Shown: positions 10,548-22,351 of the stretch, one piece after another
Layout of the letters: each line of letters starts with the position of its first letter
How positions within the stretch are numbered: the stretch's first letter is position 1
From: Muscardinus avellanarius
Lineage: Eukaryota > Chordata > Mammalia > Rodentia > Gliridae
Assembly (NCBI GenBank): GCA_963383645.1
Contig: OY726578.1
Span: 20,412,092 to 20,476,091, forward strand
Direction of reading: 5' to 3'
Length of the DNA stretch: 64,000 nt
Notes under the pieces: generated by a model
What the model saw: only the letters and a program-made list of their open reading frames with translations
Databases searched by the model: none
Told to the model about the DNA's origin: nothing
Translations under genes and position numbers: made by a program

Positions 10548-11178
10548 GCTCTGCCTGCATGGTGGAAAGAGGTCCCTTGGTGTTACATTTCTGGGAACAG
10601 CCCCTTTTGGCAGTGTGGGCTGGCGTTTCTGTTGCTCCCCTGGTGAGTGAGGAGGCCCGCAGTGCGCTGGTGGGAGCTGTGGCCTCGGCAGGGCTCCCCC
10701 CTGCAGAAGTCCGTCTTGGCGGGCTCCCCTTCACGTAGGGCAGGAGGCTCAGGTGACCTGCTGCTCAGCCCGGGCCGGTGCCGCAGAGGCTTAGACCGAC
10801 ATTTTCTTCCAGATCTGACAGCCCCTAGCCACCACGTGGTGAGGAGTTGGGCCTGTTCCCACCACAGTCCTGGGGTCAGGGTGCTGACGGCAGGGAAGTC
10901 CATGGTGCCAGGAAGCCACCCACCGTGAACCGTCTTCAGAGTGTGAAGCCCGTCCTTGGGACCCTGCAGCGGGAGCCAGCTCTACAACCGCTTTTGAATG
11001 AGCACTGCCCCTGGCAGGGGCGCCCAGCGGGTCACAGGCACAGCAGGACTCTGTCCGCAGTGCTCCTGCTGGTCTGCTACGAATGACCAAGGACCTTAGG
11101 ATAAAAGGATGCAGATGACAGGCCTGAAGCAGTTATCAAAGTGTCAACGTTTGTTTAAGTACCAGAAGTGCCTTTACA

Positions 11179-11412
11179 AGCCGGGCGTGGTGGCGCACGC
11201 TTGTAATCCCCGCGCTTGGGAGGCTGAGACAGGAGGCTCACATGGGTTCAAAGCCAGCCTCAGCTACTTAGTGAGGCTCTCAGCAACTCAGTAAGACCCT
11301 GTTTCCAAATCAAGTATTTAAAACAGGTCTGGGAGTGTAGCCCAGAGGTAGAAAGCCCCTGGGTTCCACCCCCAATACCACCAAAAAACAAAACAAAACA
11401 AAACAAAACAAT
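11179..11412 (+). mobile_element. SINE, type B-related, with (AAAAC)n tail
   Basis: GCCGGGCGTGGTGGCGCACG head, GTCTGGGAGTGTAGCCC right half, and an AAAACAAAAC tail. Confidence 0.9.
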
Positions 11413-11461
11413 TACCTTTACAAACTGTTTAGAAAGTGCCTTCAGAAATTGGTGCTGTTTG

Positions 11462-11598
11462 TAGAGGCTGAGACAGGAGGATTCCAGGCCACCTGTGCAA
11501 CTCTCTGAGATTTTGTTTCAAAGTAAAAAATAAGGGCTGGAGATGTAGCTCAGAGGTAGAAGGCCCCTGGGTTCAATCCCTGGTACCATAAAAAAGAA
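11462..11598 (+). mobile_element. SINE, 5'-truncated
   Basis: Starts in the middle of the left half (GAGGCTGAGACAGGAGGATT) and keeps the whole right half. Confidence 0.8.
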
Positions 11599-11655
11599 AG
11601 AGAAAAATGTGATATTTGTAACTTCATGGTCTTGAAACAACTTTCCAAAGACTGA

Positions 11656-11661
11656 AATAAA
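11656..11661 (+). terminator. Candidate poly(A) signal AATAAA for HPS4
   Basis: AATAAA lies about 1.5 kb after the HPS4 stop and just beyond two SINEs. There is no independent evidence of cleavage here. Confidence 0.25.
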
Positions 11662-12660
11662 ACAGCCAAAAAACAGCAGAATTTAATTGGATAGTGACGT
11701 TTTTAGTGACCCTGTTCAGGTCAGGGTTAAGGTGTGGTGTGATTGTGTGTGTGAGAGAGACCGTCACACACAGAGGTGTGTACGCACGCACAGCCCTCAG
11801 TACCATGGGGTGAGTTCCCAGGTCCGGGCAGGAGCACGGACGCCCTTTACACGGTGTCCACTCAGCCCAGCACGGCTCCCGGGTGTCTCTGCATTCCTTA
11901 CGGTATCTGCTGCACTGTGCGTGCCCCGGAAGGAGCCGTGTCCCTGTATCTAGAGGAACAACAAGGGCAGGGTGTGGGTTTAGATACTTTGGGCCTGTGG
12001 TTGGCTGAAGCCAGGGACGCAGAGCCTGCAGATACAGAGCCCGCCCGCCATCTTTCCTCTGTGGACACAGTTTTCCCGCGTTCGCAGCATTGGGCGAGGA
12101 GCCGCGCTCTTGAGAACACGGCCTGTCTGCGGGGTGACGAGCTGCAGCCGCCGCCCCAGCACGCCAGGCCTGTTTCCTCTCCCGGGTTCTCCCATGATGC
12201 GTTTGCCCTGCCTCAAGCTAGGGCAGGTGGGTATTGCCTGCCATCCTACCAGGGCTCCAAGAAAGCACCGCAAAGCTCTGTGCCCGCCTCTCTGGGGCAC
12301 TGCCCACGGCGCCGCACAGCCCCTTCCTGCCGTCTGTCCTGGGGCGTTGCTAAGCAGCCACACCTTCCCTGTAGCTGACCGATGCCCTGGAGCTTCCCAG
12401 GCCCCAGCCTTGGACGTGGTGAAAGGACCAGCGGCTACGTGTCGAGCCGCGGGCGGGATTTGGGGGCCGGGGCACGGGCATCTGCCTGCGGGCGGCTCAG
12501 CCAAGGCCCGTGTTCGAGGAACCCGCATTGCACAAGAACATCTCTTGGCTGCCCCTTTGCCGTCCCCTGGGCGTCAGGGCACCCTCACATCTGATCTTCA
12601 CTTTCAGAAGCCTCTCTGGCTAATTTCGCAGGGCTGCTCTGAGCTTAAAAACGTTTTGGA

Positions 12661-12822
12661 GAGAGGCACGGTGGCACATGCCTAAATCCCAGGACTTGGG
12701 AGGCTGAGCCACAGGTGTGAGGCCAGCCTCAGCAACTTAGCGAGACTCTGAAAACAAAAAATAAAGTAGGGCTGAGGGTGTAGTTTGGAGGTAGAATGCC
12801 CAGGGTTCGGTCCCGAGTAATA
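12661..12822 (+). mobile_element. SINE, short left half
   Basis: Left half lacks part of the middle; right half GGGCTGAGGGTGTAGTTTGG. A short alternating CA/GT run follows. Confidence 0.8.
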
Positions 12823-12897
12823 CACACGCATATGTGCACGCGCACACACACTGATTACAAAGTGTGTTCATTTCTTTTTTCTTTTCTTTTCTTTCTT

Positions 12898-13108
12898 TTT
12901 TTTTTTGCGGGTCTGGGGATGGAACCCAGGGGCATTTGACCTCCAAGCTACATCCTTTACCCTTTTTTTTTTATTCTGTATTTTGAAACAGGGTCTCACT
13001 AAGGTGCAAAGAGCCTCACTAAGTAGGTGAGGCTGTCTGTGAACTGTGATCCTCCAGTCTCAGCCTCCCAAATGCTGGGATGACAAGCGTGCGCCACCGC
13101 GCCCGGCT
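12898..13108 (-). mobile_element. SINE, type C
   Basis: Carries GCGGGTCTGGGGATGGAACC and CATTTGACCTCC, then a full left half ending in a CGCGCCCGG head. Confidence 0.9.
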
Positions 13109-14288
13109 CAAAATGCGTTCATTTCTAAGAAATCAGCGCTGTGGACAGCCAGGTGTTTCGCTTTAAAGCTTACCCCAAACTATTCTTAACCACGTGAGGA
13201 GCATGACCTAAGCACAGAGGAAGGTTATCCCATCTACTGGGGTCCTTCTAAAACGCCCCCAACCTCTGCTCAATTAGGAGGCTAAGTCCCCTCCCTGGGG
13301 CACAGCCGGCAGCCACAGGCGCTCAGAGGCGGCCCCTCCAGCCCCAGGCATTCTCCAGATGAGATCAGAGGCCGCCCTCGTCTTGCCACAGCTGCAGGAG
13401 AAGCCGACCAGGCCTGCGTACGCCGTTCATGCGCGTCCTAGCCCACAGGAAGCGTGGGTCGTGCACGCGTTTGAAGCCTCTGGGGGCTGTAGGTAGCTGG
13501 CGCAGTGCTGGGCGCCGCAGCCAGAGCTAGGCTGGGCGTGCTGGGCTCGGGGCTGCAGCTGAGCCCCTGCTCCCCACCTTCCTACCTTGCAGAACTGGGC
13601 TGGACAACCGACAATTATGAGCTTGCCCGCCTTTCTCTTCCACGAGGCATGATGGCTATTGGGGTCTCTGCTTCCTCCCTTTTGGGCGTGGCTGCCTCTC
13701 CGAGAAGCCCCCAGAGCCCCAACCGGCCCCTGTCAGGGCTCTGGCCCCATCCGCCTGGCTTCTCCAGGGTGGCGGGGTGTGTGGCATTATTTGAGGCAAC
13801 TTGTCAGGAGGCTGGGGCAGGAGCCTCTGCTGAGAGGGAGGTGGCGGCAGGAGGGGCAGGGAACGGCCCTCGCCCTGCCCTGTCTGATTCAGCACCTTGG
13901 AGAGCAGCCTCGCACCCTTGCAGTGCAGGAGCCTTGGGTCCAGTCTTCCAACAGTGGCCCCAGAGCGATCCAGACAGGGAAGGCAGGCCTGGCCTGCCTT
14001 GCACTGCAGACTGCTCCCCCTCCAGGGGGACCTCGCCTGTCTCACCCCCATGCTGGCAGACGAAACACACATCCATCTGCCTGGGACTAACAGACATCAC
14101 CAAATCCCAACACAAGTGGGCATTCCCCTGGGTTCTGCGTCTCGGGTCCTGCTCTGTCTCCACCTTGCAGGTGTCCTAGTCCCCTCAGAGCACTGGGGGC
14201 CAGGAGTACAAAGCTTGGCAAGGCACTTAACCCCCAGCAGCCCATTTCAGTGTCTCAGGGATCCAGGATCTCAAGACAGGGCAAATGT

Positions 14289-14734
14289 GCTGGGCATGGT
14301 GGCACACGCTTACAGTCCCGGCATTCAGGAGGATCATGGTTCACAGACAGCCTCAGCAACTTAGGGAGGCTCTTTGCAACTCAATGAGACCCTGTTTCAA
14401 AATAAAGAGTAAAAAAATAGGAGCTAAGCCTGGTGGCCCACGCTTATAATCCCAGTATTTGGGAGGCTGAGACGGGGATAGCCGTTTGTGGACAGCCTCC
14501 GCTACTTAGTGAGGCCCTTTGCAACTCAGTGAGACCCTGTTTTCAAATAAAGAATAAAAAATCAGGCTGGGGGTGTCGCTTGGAGGTAGAATGCCTCTGG
14601 GTTCCATCCCTAGTACTATAATACATACATACATACATACATACATACATACATACTACTAAAAAAATAGGGCTGGGGTCTAGCTTGAGTGCCTCTGGGT
14701 TCAATATTCAGTACTGCAAAAACAAAACAAAACA
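14289..14734 (+). mobile_element. SINE split by another SINE plus a (CATA)n tail
   Basis: Outer left half at 14289-14421 and outer right half at 14663-14734. Between them is a complete type A SINE (14422-14621) whose tail has grown into (CATA)n at 14620-14657. Confidence 0.8.
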
Positions 14735-15344
14735 GAGGGGGGGCACGTGCACGGTCCCAGACCACACCCTCGGCAGCCTCTAAGAAGAGCGGAGGCCTGG
14801 GGCGGGGGCGCTGCAGCACCTGCAGTAGTGAGCCTTCCTTTGGTGGTGGGGGAGGTCAGGGTCCTGCAGAGTCCCACGGTCACATCCAGGAAACGTGGGC
14901 GGGAGCAGAGACTCGGAGTCAGCCCCTGCGGGCTGTTCAGCCTCTGCCACCTGCGAGCAGAGCAGCGGAGATCAAGTTCCCAGGAGAGATTAATAGGGGC
15001 TGGGAGATTCCCGCTGGGAAAGAACCTGGGTTGCCTGGGGAAAGGCAGGAGCCCAGCCTAGCTGCCCGGTCCCTGGAGGGAGGGAGGGTACGCAGCATCT
15101 GCCCTTAGTGGCAGCGAGCCAGGCGGGAGCGTCTAGCACCTCTAGGTCCTTCCAGGGTGGAGGTGCTCGCCCCACCCCTTCGAGTTACTGCACTCCTAAC
15201 ACCTGCCCTGCCCCAAATCAGTAGCTAGCTGAATGTCGTCCTTGCAGCAGGCCTTGTGCGGGGCCGAGCGGCGGTCCCCAGCCCCTGAGCCTGTGAACGT
15301 TACCTGGTATGATACCGTTCTTGTACACATGATTGCATCCAAGA

Positions 15345-15528
15345 CCTCTAAGCTCTGTGATCCCAGCACGCGGGAAGCTGAGACAGGATCCCGCAGGATT
15401 GAGGCCAGGGCCTCAGCAAGGTGGACAGACCCTCAGCAACTTAGCAAGACCCTCCTGTTTCAAAATAGAACGTAGAAAGAGCTGCGGGTGTGGCTCAGAG
15501 GTAGAATGCTCCTGGTTCACTCCCCAGC

Positions 15529-15535
<7 letters not shown>
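15345..15535 (+). mobile_element. SINE running into (CA)n
   Basis: Diverged head; right half GGGTGTGGCTCAGAGG; its tail is the CA microsatellite at 15533. Confidence 0.75.

Positions 15536-15579
<44 letters not shown>
15533..15579 (+). repeat. (CA)n microsatellite
   Basis: About 23 units, grown from a SINE tail. Confidence 0.98.
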
Positions 15580-15581
<2 letters not shown>

Positions 15582-15591
15582 ATATGGAGAA

Positions 15592-15830
15592 AGCTGGGTG
15601 CTGTGTCACACATCAGAGCTGGCTATAATTTTAGGATCTTGGAGACTGAGTCAGGAGGATTGCAGCTTAAGGGCCAGCCTCAGCCTCAACAATTTAGCCA
15701 GACCCCATTTCAAAATTAAAAAATAAAATAAAATGGGGCTGGAGGGGGGTGTAGCTCAGAGGTATAATGCCCCTGGGTTCAATCTTCAATACCTAAATAA
15801 ATAAATAATGAATGAATGAATGAATGAATG
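15592..15830 (+). mobile_element. SINE with AAAT/AATG tail
   Basis: Head GCTGGGTGCTGTGTCACACA; tail continues as AAATAAAT and then (AATG)n. Confidence 0.8.
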
Positions 15831-15831
15831 G

Positions 15832-16145
15832 AGCCAAGCATGGTGGTGCGTACCTGTAATCCCAGTACTTGGGAGGCTGAGACAAGAAGATCACAGGTTA
15901 GAGGACCGCCTCAGCAAGTAGGGAGACTCTCATCCACATAGCAAGACCCTGTTTCAAAAGAAGGAATGAAAAAATAAGAAAAGAGAGCTGGAGGCATAGC
16001 TTGGAGATAGAATGTCCCTAGGCTCAATCCTCAGTACCACAAAAATTAGATAGATGGATGATAGGGCTGGAGGTGTAGCTCAGAGATAAAATATCCCAGG
16101 GCTTAACCCCCAGTTTCTGCCCCCTCACAAAATAATAATGATAAA
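15832..16145 (+). mobile_element. SINE plus an extra ID-like half
   Basis: A full SINE at 15832-16040 is followed by an orphan right half at 16058-16145 (GGGCTGGAGGTGTAGCTCAG). Confidence 0.75.
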
Positions 16146-16446
16146 GCCTTTGAGATGGAAAGACTATTTTAGGTTATCTTGAATTATCCGAGCAGGTCCT
16201 GTGTGTCCAGGGACAGGCTGACGGAGATGAGGCCCCAGGTGGAGGGCGCAGGGATGTAGCCACAAGCCCAGAAAGCCTGCCATCCCTAGACACCAGGAAA
16301 GGCGGGGGTGGGTTCTGCCCTAGAGCCCGCGGAGGCCGGGCATGTGTCTCTCTCCATGGTGGGAGCAGGCCCAGCGAACCTGGCCTTGGTCTTCCAGTCG
16401 CCAGAGCCACGAGGGAATGAATTTTGATTGTGTTAAACTGCTGCTA

Positions 16447-16661
16447 AGCCGGGCGTGGTGGCGCGCGCTTGTCATCCCCGCGCTTGGGAGGCGGAGACAG
16501 GAGGATCGCGCAGGTTCGAAGCCAGCCGCACTGGCTTAAGAGACCCTGTTTCCAAATAAAAATATAAAATAGGTTTGGGAGTGTAGCCCGGAGGTAGAAG
16601 GGCTTCCAGGAACCCCAGTATTACCAAACAAAACAAAAACAAAAACAAAAACAAAAAACAA
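16447..16661 (+). mobile_element. SINE, type B
   Basis: ACTGGCTTAAGAGACCCTG and GGGCTTCCAGGAACCCCAG define the type; the tail is AAAACAAAAAC. Confidence 0.9.
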
Positions 16662-16911
16662 CTGCTGCTAAGTCGACAGTCATTTGTTACAGCAGCTTCT
16701 GGAAACTAATACATCCTCCTGGTCCTGGTGATTCCTGGTTCTCTGTCTTCTCAGTGTGGTGTGGGGCGCTGACAGGATGGGGAGGGGTGGCCCTACACAA
16801 GCCCAGGGGAGACCTTTGAGCAGGGCAGTGGCACTGTCTGTCCTCAGCAGAAGTTGCTGGCTCTGGAGTGGAGGAGAAGCGGGAGAGACGGAGCCATTAG
16901 AAGTTGCTGGT

Positions 16912-17107
16912 GCGCTGGGCATGGTGGCGCAGGCCTGTCATCCCTGTACTTGGAAGCTGACACAGGAGGATGGCAGGTTTGAAGCCAAAGTTTGAAGTGA
17001 GGCTCTCAGTAACTTAGGGAGCAATTTAGTGAGACCCTATTTCAAAATAAAAATAGGGCTGAAGGTGTAGCTTAGGGGTAGAATGCTCCTGGATTCCAGT
17101 AACACAC
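16912..17107 (+). mobile_element. SINE ending in (GGAA)n
   Basis: Head GCTGGGCATGGTGGCGCAGG; right half GAAGGTGTAGCTTAGGGG. Confidence 0.8.
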
Positions 17108-17179
17108 AGGAAGGAAGGAAGGAAGGCGAAGGAAGGAAGGAAGGAAGGAAGGACGGACGAAGGAAGGAAGGAAGGAAGG
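17108..17179 (+). repeat. (GGAA)n microsatellite
   Basis: Interrupted GGAA repeat with GGAC units, grown from the preceding SINE tail. Confidence 0.95.
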
Positions 17180-17260
17180 GAGTTGCAGATGCCCAGGGTG
17201 AGGGCTTTGTGGCCTAGAGCAGAAAGGAGCAGACGCTAGGCAGATTTTAATGTATAGTGT

Positions 17261-17448
17261 GTTTATTTATTTATTTCGTGGTATCAGAAATTGAGCCCAG
17301 GACACTCTACCACCGAGCTACATCTCCAGCCCTTTTTAATTATGAGACAGGGTCTTGCTAGGTTGCCCAGGCGGGCCTTGAACTGGCGACCCTCCTCCTC
17401 AGCCTCCTGAGCGGCTGGGGCGACAGGTGTATGTTGTTGAGCCCTGCC
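17261..17448 (-). mobile_element. SINE, old copy
   Basis: Begins with a TTTATTTATTT tail complement, then CGTGGTATCAGAAATTGAGC; damaged B1 head. Confidence 0.75.
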
Positions 17449-17586
17449 AATGGGCAGATTTGAGGGACAAATACTTAGGATAGTGACGGTGACTGCACTT
17501 GACGGAGGTGCGGCTGGCTGTGGACACAACACTGTGCCTTCTTAGCGACAGGCACTGTCTCCAGATGGAAAGGGTCTCCAAGGGGA

Positions 17587-17643
17587 TTCCTCCTCCTCCC
17601 CTCCTCCTCCTCCTCCTCCTCCTCCTCCTCCTCCTCCTCCTCC
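17587..17643 (+). repeat. (TCC)n microsatellite
   Basis: About 19 CTCCTC triplets directly before the tail of the next minus-strand SINE. Confidence 0.95.
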
Positions 17644-17645
17644 TT

Positions 17646-17851
17646 CTCTTGCGATACTGGGGATGGAACCCAGGGGCATTCTACCTCCGAGCTACACCGC
17701 CAGCCCTATTTTTTTTTCTTTATTTTGAAGCAGGGTCTCACTGAGTTGCAAAGGGCCTCACTAAGTAGCTGAGGCGGTCTGCAAACCGCGATCCTCCTGT
17801 CTCAGCCTCCCAAAGGCTGGGATTACACACGTGCGCCCCCACGCCCCGCTC
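17646..17851 (-). mobile_element. SINE, type A
   Basis: GATACTGGGGATGGAACCC to GTGCGCCCCCACGCCCCGC; the (TCC)n tract is its A-rich-tail counterpart. Confidence 0.9.
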
Positions 17852-18625
17852 GGTTCTTAAGCTCTGGAGTGAGTGGGGGCCCAGTGCTGACTTTCAGACT
17901 GTCCAACCATTCCCCGTGTGCCCGGCCTCCCAGCATACACGCACGTGTGCATACATGGTGCGCACACACCTGTCCCCGCCCCTCCATGCTGGCTTCTCCG
18001 GTGAAGACAGCAAGAAGGAGGAGGCAGCTGTCCCCTGCGCGGCCCCTTGTGACTGCCACCAGGCCCGGTGGGAGCAGAGGCCAGAGGTAAAAGCAACATC
18101 TGCCATCTTGATCTAAGGGGGAATGCCCAAGGCTGTAGTTCATCTGGGAAGCCGGAGCCAAAGGGCTTGAGGTTGCAAGGTGAAGGAAGAATACCTCCTC
18201 CATCAACCAGGATCTGAATGTCCCAGCCCGTCCTTCTCCCTCGAGGGGTGCCCAGGGTGCTTCCTGAACGCCAGGAGCTGCGGCTATTTTAGGAACCGCC
18301 TGTGCACATTGCAGTCCAACACAGGCCGCCCTTGCCCGTGTCCCGCTGCCTGTCACCTGGCTGAGCGCCCTGGGCAGAGGCGTGGGGTGCTGGCCAGAGC
18401 CCCGGGGCGGGGGGCCAGGAGGGGCAAGCCGGCAGATGTCAGGCGCCCCCTTCACCCCTCCTCCAGTCTGCCGAGCGGGTTGGTTTGGGCTGCTGCTCCC
18501 TCTGGAGCACATGACTTTGGTGTCCCGAGAGTGGGATCAAAGTCCCCCCCTGCATCTTGCGCCGTGGAAATTAGGGCAAGTCACTCATTCCTCTGACCCG
18601 TGGTGTCCCTTAAAACAGACGGAAC

Positions 18626-19052
18626 GGCTGGCTGTGAAGGCGCACGCTTGTGATTCCAGCATTTGGGAGGCTGAGACATGGGGATCACGGGTTCAAAGCC
18701 AGCCTCAGCTACTCAGTGAGGCCCTCTGCAACTTAGTGAGACCCCGTTTCAAAAAGTAAAGCATAAAGCTGGGCGTGGTGGTGCACACTTGGAACCCCAA
18801 TACATGGGAGGCTGAGACGGGAGGATCGCGGTTCGCGGACAGCCTCAACTACTTAGCGAGGCCCTTTGCAACTCAGTGAGACCCTGTTTCAAAATAAAAA
18901 ATAATAACTAGGGCCAGGGGTGTAATGTGAAGGTAGGATGCCCCTGGGTTCCATCCCCAATACCGAGAAAAAAAAAAGAATAAAAAATAGGGCTGGTGTT
19001 GTAGCTCAGAGGCAGAATGCTGCTGGGTTCAATCCCCAGTTCTGCAAAACCA
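18626..19052 (+). mobile_element. Nested SINEs
   Basis: Outer left half at 18626-18766 and right half at 18989-19052, with a complete type A copy (18768-18976) inserted at the A-rich linker. Confidence 0.8.
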
Positions 19053-19410
19053 ACCAACCAACCAACAAACAAATAAATAAACAAACAGGAGGAGGCTGTA
19101 TACCAGGCTGGCCCCTAAGAAAAGGCATTCAGGAGTGTCCTGAGAAGAACCCCAGGTCCCTGTGCACCCAGGGTGAGGCCAGATGTCCAGATCTTAGAAG
19201 TCCAGCTGTCTCTTGGTATCTGTAGGGAGACTGGTCCCAAGACCCCAGCAGACACCAAGCCCTGAGGGCACGCACAGTATTTGTACATCTTCCGGGATTC
19301 TTTACAGCATGTCTAGGTTACTTACAATACCTGATACAATGTAAACTGTGTAAATAGTTGTTATACTATATATTTTTTTTTAAGAAAAGAATGAGAAGAA
19401 AAATGTCTCT

Positions 19411-19734
19411 GTGAGCTTGTGATTCCAGCATTTGGGAGGCTGAGACGGGAGGATCGCAGTTCGCAGCCAGCCTCAGCTACTTAGTGAGGCCCTCCGCAAC
19501 TCAGTGAGACCCGGTTTTAAAAATAAAAGAATAAAGCCAGGCGTGGTGGCGCGCGCTTGTCATCCCCGCGCTTGGGAGGCTGAGACAGGAGGATCGCACG
19601 GGTTCGAAGCCAGCCTTGGCTACTGAGTAAGGCTCTCAGCAACTTAGTGAGACCCTGTTTCCAAATAAAATATAAAATAGGTCGGAGGTGTAGTCTGGAG
19701 GTAGAAAAGCACCTGTGTCCCATCCCCAAGGCCA

Positions 19735-19765
<31 letters not shown>

Positions 19766-19894
19766 ATATGGCTGGGGGTGTGGCTCGAAGGTAGAATGCC
19801 CTTGGGCTCTATCCCCAGTACTGTAATAAATAAATAAAATATGGCTGGGAGTATAGCTCAGAGGTACACTGCCTGGGTTCAACTTCTAGAACCA

Positions 19895-19897
<3 letters not shown>
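19411..19897 (+). mobile_element. SINE cluster with tandem right halves
   Basis: A left half (19411-19534), a complete inner SINE (19535-19740), an AAAT run, then two right halves in a row (19768-19838 and 19839-19897). One belongs to the outer copy; the other is a duplicate or a second nest. Confidence 0.7.

Positions 19898-19944
<47 letters not shown>
19896..19944 (+). repeat. (CA)n microsatellite
   Basis: About 24 units from the tail of the SINE cluster. Confidence 0.98.
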
Positions 19945-19946
<2 letters not shown>

Positions 19947-20325
19947 TGTGCCACTGCACCCCATCTGAGCCCCAGTGCAGAAGGTGGGGACAGACGTGGA
20001 GGGCGCGCCGAGCTGCGTGTGGTGGGGAGGCGCACTCGCCGTGACCTTGGGGGCGGCTCACGGGGGCACGAGGGCGCAGGCGCGGGTGAGCGCCGCAGGT
20101 GCGCCTGGAACCCGCCACAACCTGCCTGCTGTTTCAGGCCATCTGTTAGCACCTCTGTAGGCCCAGCCTTATCCTGCCAGGTCCCTGTGTTTACATCTGC
20201 TGGCCAGAGGCAGCGGGGAGGGCGATGGTAGGGAAGGTGCTGGCAGCCGGCAAGACGGGCCTCAGAAGGAACCTCTTGTACTTGGCTTCTGCTACCGCTC
20301 TTTACGTTGATACATATTAATATAT

Positions 20326-20328
<3 letters not shown>

Positions 20329-20357
<29 letters not shown>
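20329..20357 (+). repeat. (AT)n
   Basis: About 14 AT units. Confidence 0.95.
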
Positions 20358-20359
<2 letters not shown>

Positions 20360-20370
20360 GAAGTTGATCA

Positions 20371-20800
20371 CGGTGGTGGATTACAAGCTGGTAAGCTTGC
20401 AATCACAGTACTTGGGAGGCCAAGGCAGGAGGATTTGAGACCAGCTTAGCAAGACAAAGCTTTATTAAGAATCTCAGTGATCTCCTAGGCTGGGACCTTA
20501 GCAAGACCCTGTTTAAAAAAAAGAAAGAAAGAAAGAAAAATAGCCGGGCATGGTGGCTCATGCTTGTAATCCCAGCATTTGGGAGGCTGAGACAGGAGGA
20601 TCGCGGTTCAAGGACAGCCTCGGCTATTTAGTGAGGCCCTTCGCAACTTAGTGAGACCCTGTTTCCAAATAAAGAATAAAAACTAGGGCTGAGGGTGTAG
20701 CTCAGAGGTAGAATGCCCCTGGGTTCCATTGCTAGTACCGCAATAAATAAATAAATAAATAGGGCTAGGGGTATTACTCAGAGTTAGAACCCTCCTGGGT

Positions 20801-20806
<6 letters not shown>
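20371..20806 (+). mobile_element. Nested SINEs with a foreign 45-bp insert
   Basis: Outer left half at 20371-20522 contains an extra segment at 20452-20498 that recurs near 21352. An inner type A SINE is at 20541-20745. The outer right half is at 20761-20806. Confidence 0.65.

Positions 20807-20889
<83 letters not shown>
20807..20889 (+). repeat. (TC)n-(AC)n compound microsatellite
   Basis: About 26 CT units turn into about 15 CA units at 20859. Confidence 0.98.
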
Positions 20890-20891
<2 letters not shown>

Positions 20892-20933
20892 ATAAATAGG
20901 ACCTCCTATTCTCTCAGAACTTGACATGATATT

Positions 20934-21116
20934 ATTAGGAACCTTCTACCTCTGAGCGAACCCCCTCCCCCAGCCTTATTTTGTTTTTTATTTTAAAACA
21001 GGATCTCACAGGGTGGTGGAAGGTCTCACTAGGGAGCTGAGGCTGGCCTGGAACCCGCGACCCTCCTGCCTCAGCTCCAAAGCCCTGGCTTACAGGTGAG
21101 CGGCATCGTGCCTGGC
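20934..21116 (-). mobile_element. SINE, diverged
   Basis: Right half starts inside CTTCTACCTCTGAGC; head reads GAGCGGCATCGTGCCTGGC. Confidence 0.75.
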
Positions 21117-21294
21117 GAGTCCAGCCTACGAGAGCAGGTGTGAAGCCCCTTGGGGTGAAACCGACCTGTTGGATTGGGACTTTTTGGCAATAAATAGACC
21201 TCACAACTCAGGCTTAAGATTGAAAGGGAGTTTACTGGATCACGTAATCGAAAAGTTCGGAGGTAGAGCTGTTTTGAGTAAAGGTATCTTCAGT

Positions 21295-21351
21295 GGCTGA
21301 GGCTAGCCTTGAATGTGCGAGCCTCCTTTCCAGCCTCCCAAGTCCTGGGAG
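21295..21351 (-). mobile_element. SINE fragment (left half)
   Basis: GAGGCTAGCCTTGAATGTGC to CCCAAGTCCTGGGA only. Confidence 0.6.
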
Positions 21352-21813
21352 GACAAAGCTGTATTGAAGATCCCAGTGGTCTCCTAGGCTGGGACCTGCT
21401 TGCCTCTGAGGGCCTTCCTCCTGGGCTTTCTTTCGGCTGGCTCCCCCCACCACGAAAAGGGTCAGTGGTCCCAGCAAAAGAACGTGGACCAGGGAGCCAG
21501 CCCTGGGGCAGATGGAGCGGCCAGGAGCTCAGAGGCTCTCCTTGGTCAGGCCTGGCCCGTGGGTCCGTGGTTCACCCCCTCGGGCTGGAGCTGAAGATGC
21601 GTCAGGTCCCAAACACCCCGGGACCGAGCACGGCGCTCTCGGTGGTTTCGCAAAAAAGCTCGACCAGGTGCTGTTGGTAACGCGGGTTAAGAATTACCAG
21701 AAGCCAGGGGCAGGTGGCCTGCCCAGGGTCACAGGGGGACCCAGAGGACTCTACTCTCCATCTGGCTCATGCCCATGGTCCTCAGCCCCGGCTACACGTT
21801 AGAACAAGAATAG

Positions 21814-22315
21814 GAAGCCAGGTGGTGGCGGTGCACGCCTGGAATCCCAGGATTTGTGAGGCTGAGACAGGAGAATCGCAGGTTTGAGACCAACCTCAGC
21901 GACTTGGGAGACCCTCGGCAACTCTGCCAGGCCCTGTTTCAAAATAAAAGACAACGGCCGGGCGCGGTGGCGCAGGCTTGTAATTCCTGCGTTTGGGAGG
22001 CGGAGACAGGAGGATCGCGCTGGTTCGGAGTCAGCCTCGTTGGCTTAAGAGACCTTGTTTCCAAATAAAAAATATATAAAATAGGTCTGGGAGTGTAGCC
22101 CGGAGTTAGAAGGCTTCCAGGAACCCCAGTACCACCAAATAAATAAATAAATAAATAAATATAAATAAATAAATAAATAAATAAATAAAAAATAAAAATA
22201 AATAAATAAATAAAAGACAACAGCAAACTAAAAACAAACAAAAAAAGACAAAACAAAGAGGGGCTGGGGTGTAACTCAGAGGCAGAACACCCCTGGCTTC
22301 AATCCCTAGTACCCG
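21814..22315 (+). mobile_element. Nested SINEs with a perfect 14-bp target duplication
   Basis: Outer left half at 21814-21955; inner type B SINE at 21956-22139 with an AAAT tail to 22207; outer right half at 22258-22315. AAATAAAAGACAAC flanks the inner copy at 21942-21955 and 22208-22221. Confidence 0.92.
22137..22215 (+). repeat. (AAAT)n SINE tail
   Basis: About 19 units with few interruptions. Confidence 0.95.
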
Positions 22316-22316
22316 A

Positions 22317-22349
<33 letters not shown>
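22315..22349 (+). repeat. (AAT)n
   Basis: About 10 units at the tail of the outer SINE. Confidence 0.95.

Positions 22350-22351
<2 letters not shown>

Larger units (their letters stand above)
10153..11661 (+). other. HPS4: HPS4 3' UTR (end uncertain)
   Basis: Sequence after the TGA. It contains a 37-bp minisatellite, a minus-strand SINE (10340-10547), a GC-rich stretch, and two plus-strand SINEs. The only hexamer of the canonical form is at 11656, so this extent is an inference; the true end may be earlier at a variant signal. Confidence 0.4.

Noticed and set aside
13505..14179. 224-codon plus-strand ORF in the spacer
   Set aside because: GC-rich, no recognised domain, no splice or promoter support; overlapping ORFs of similar length exist on both strands.
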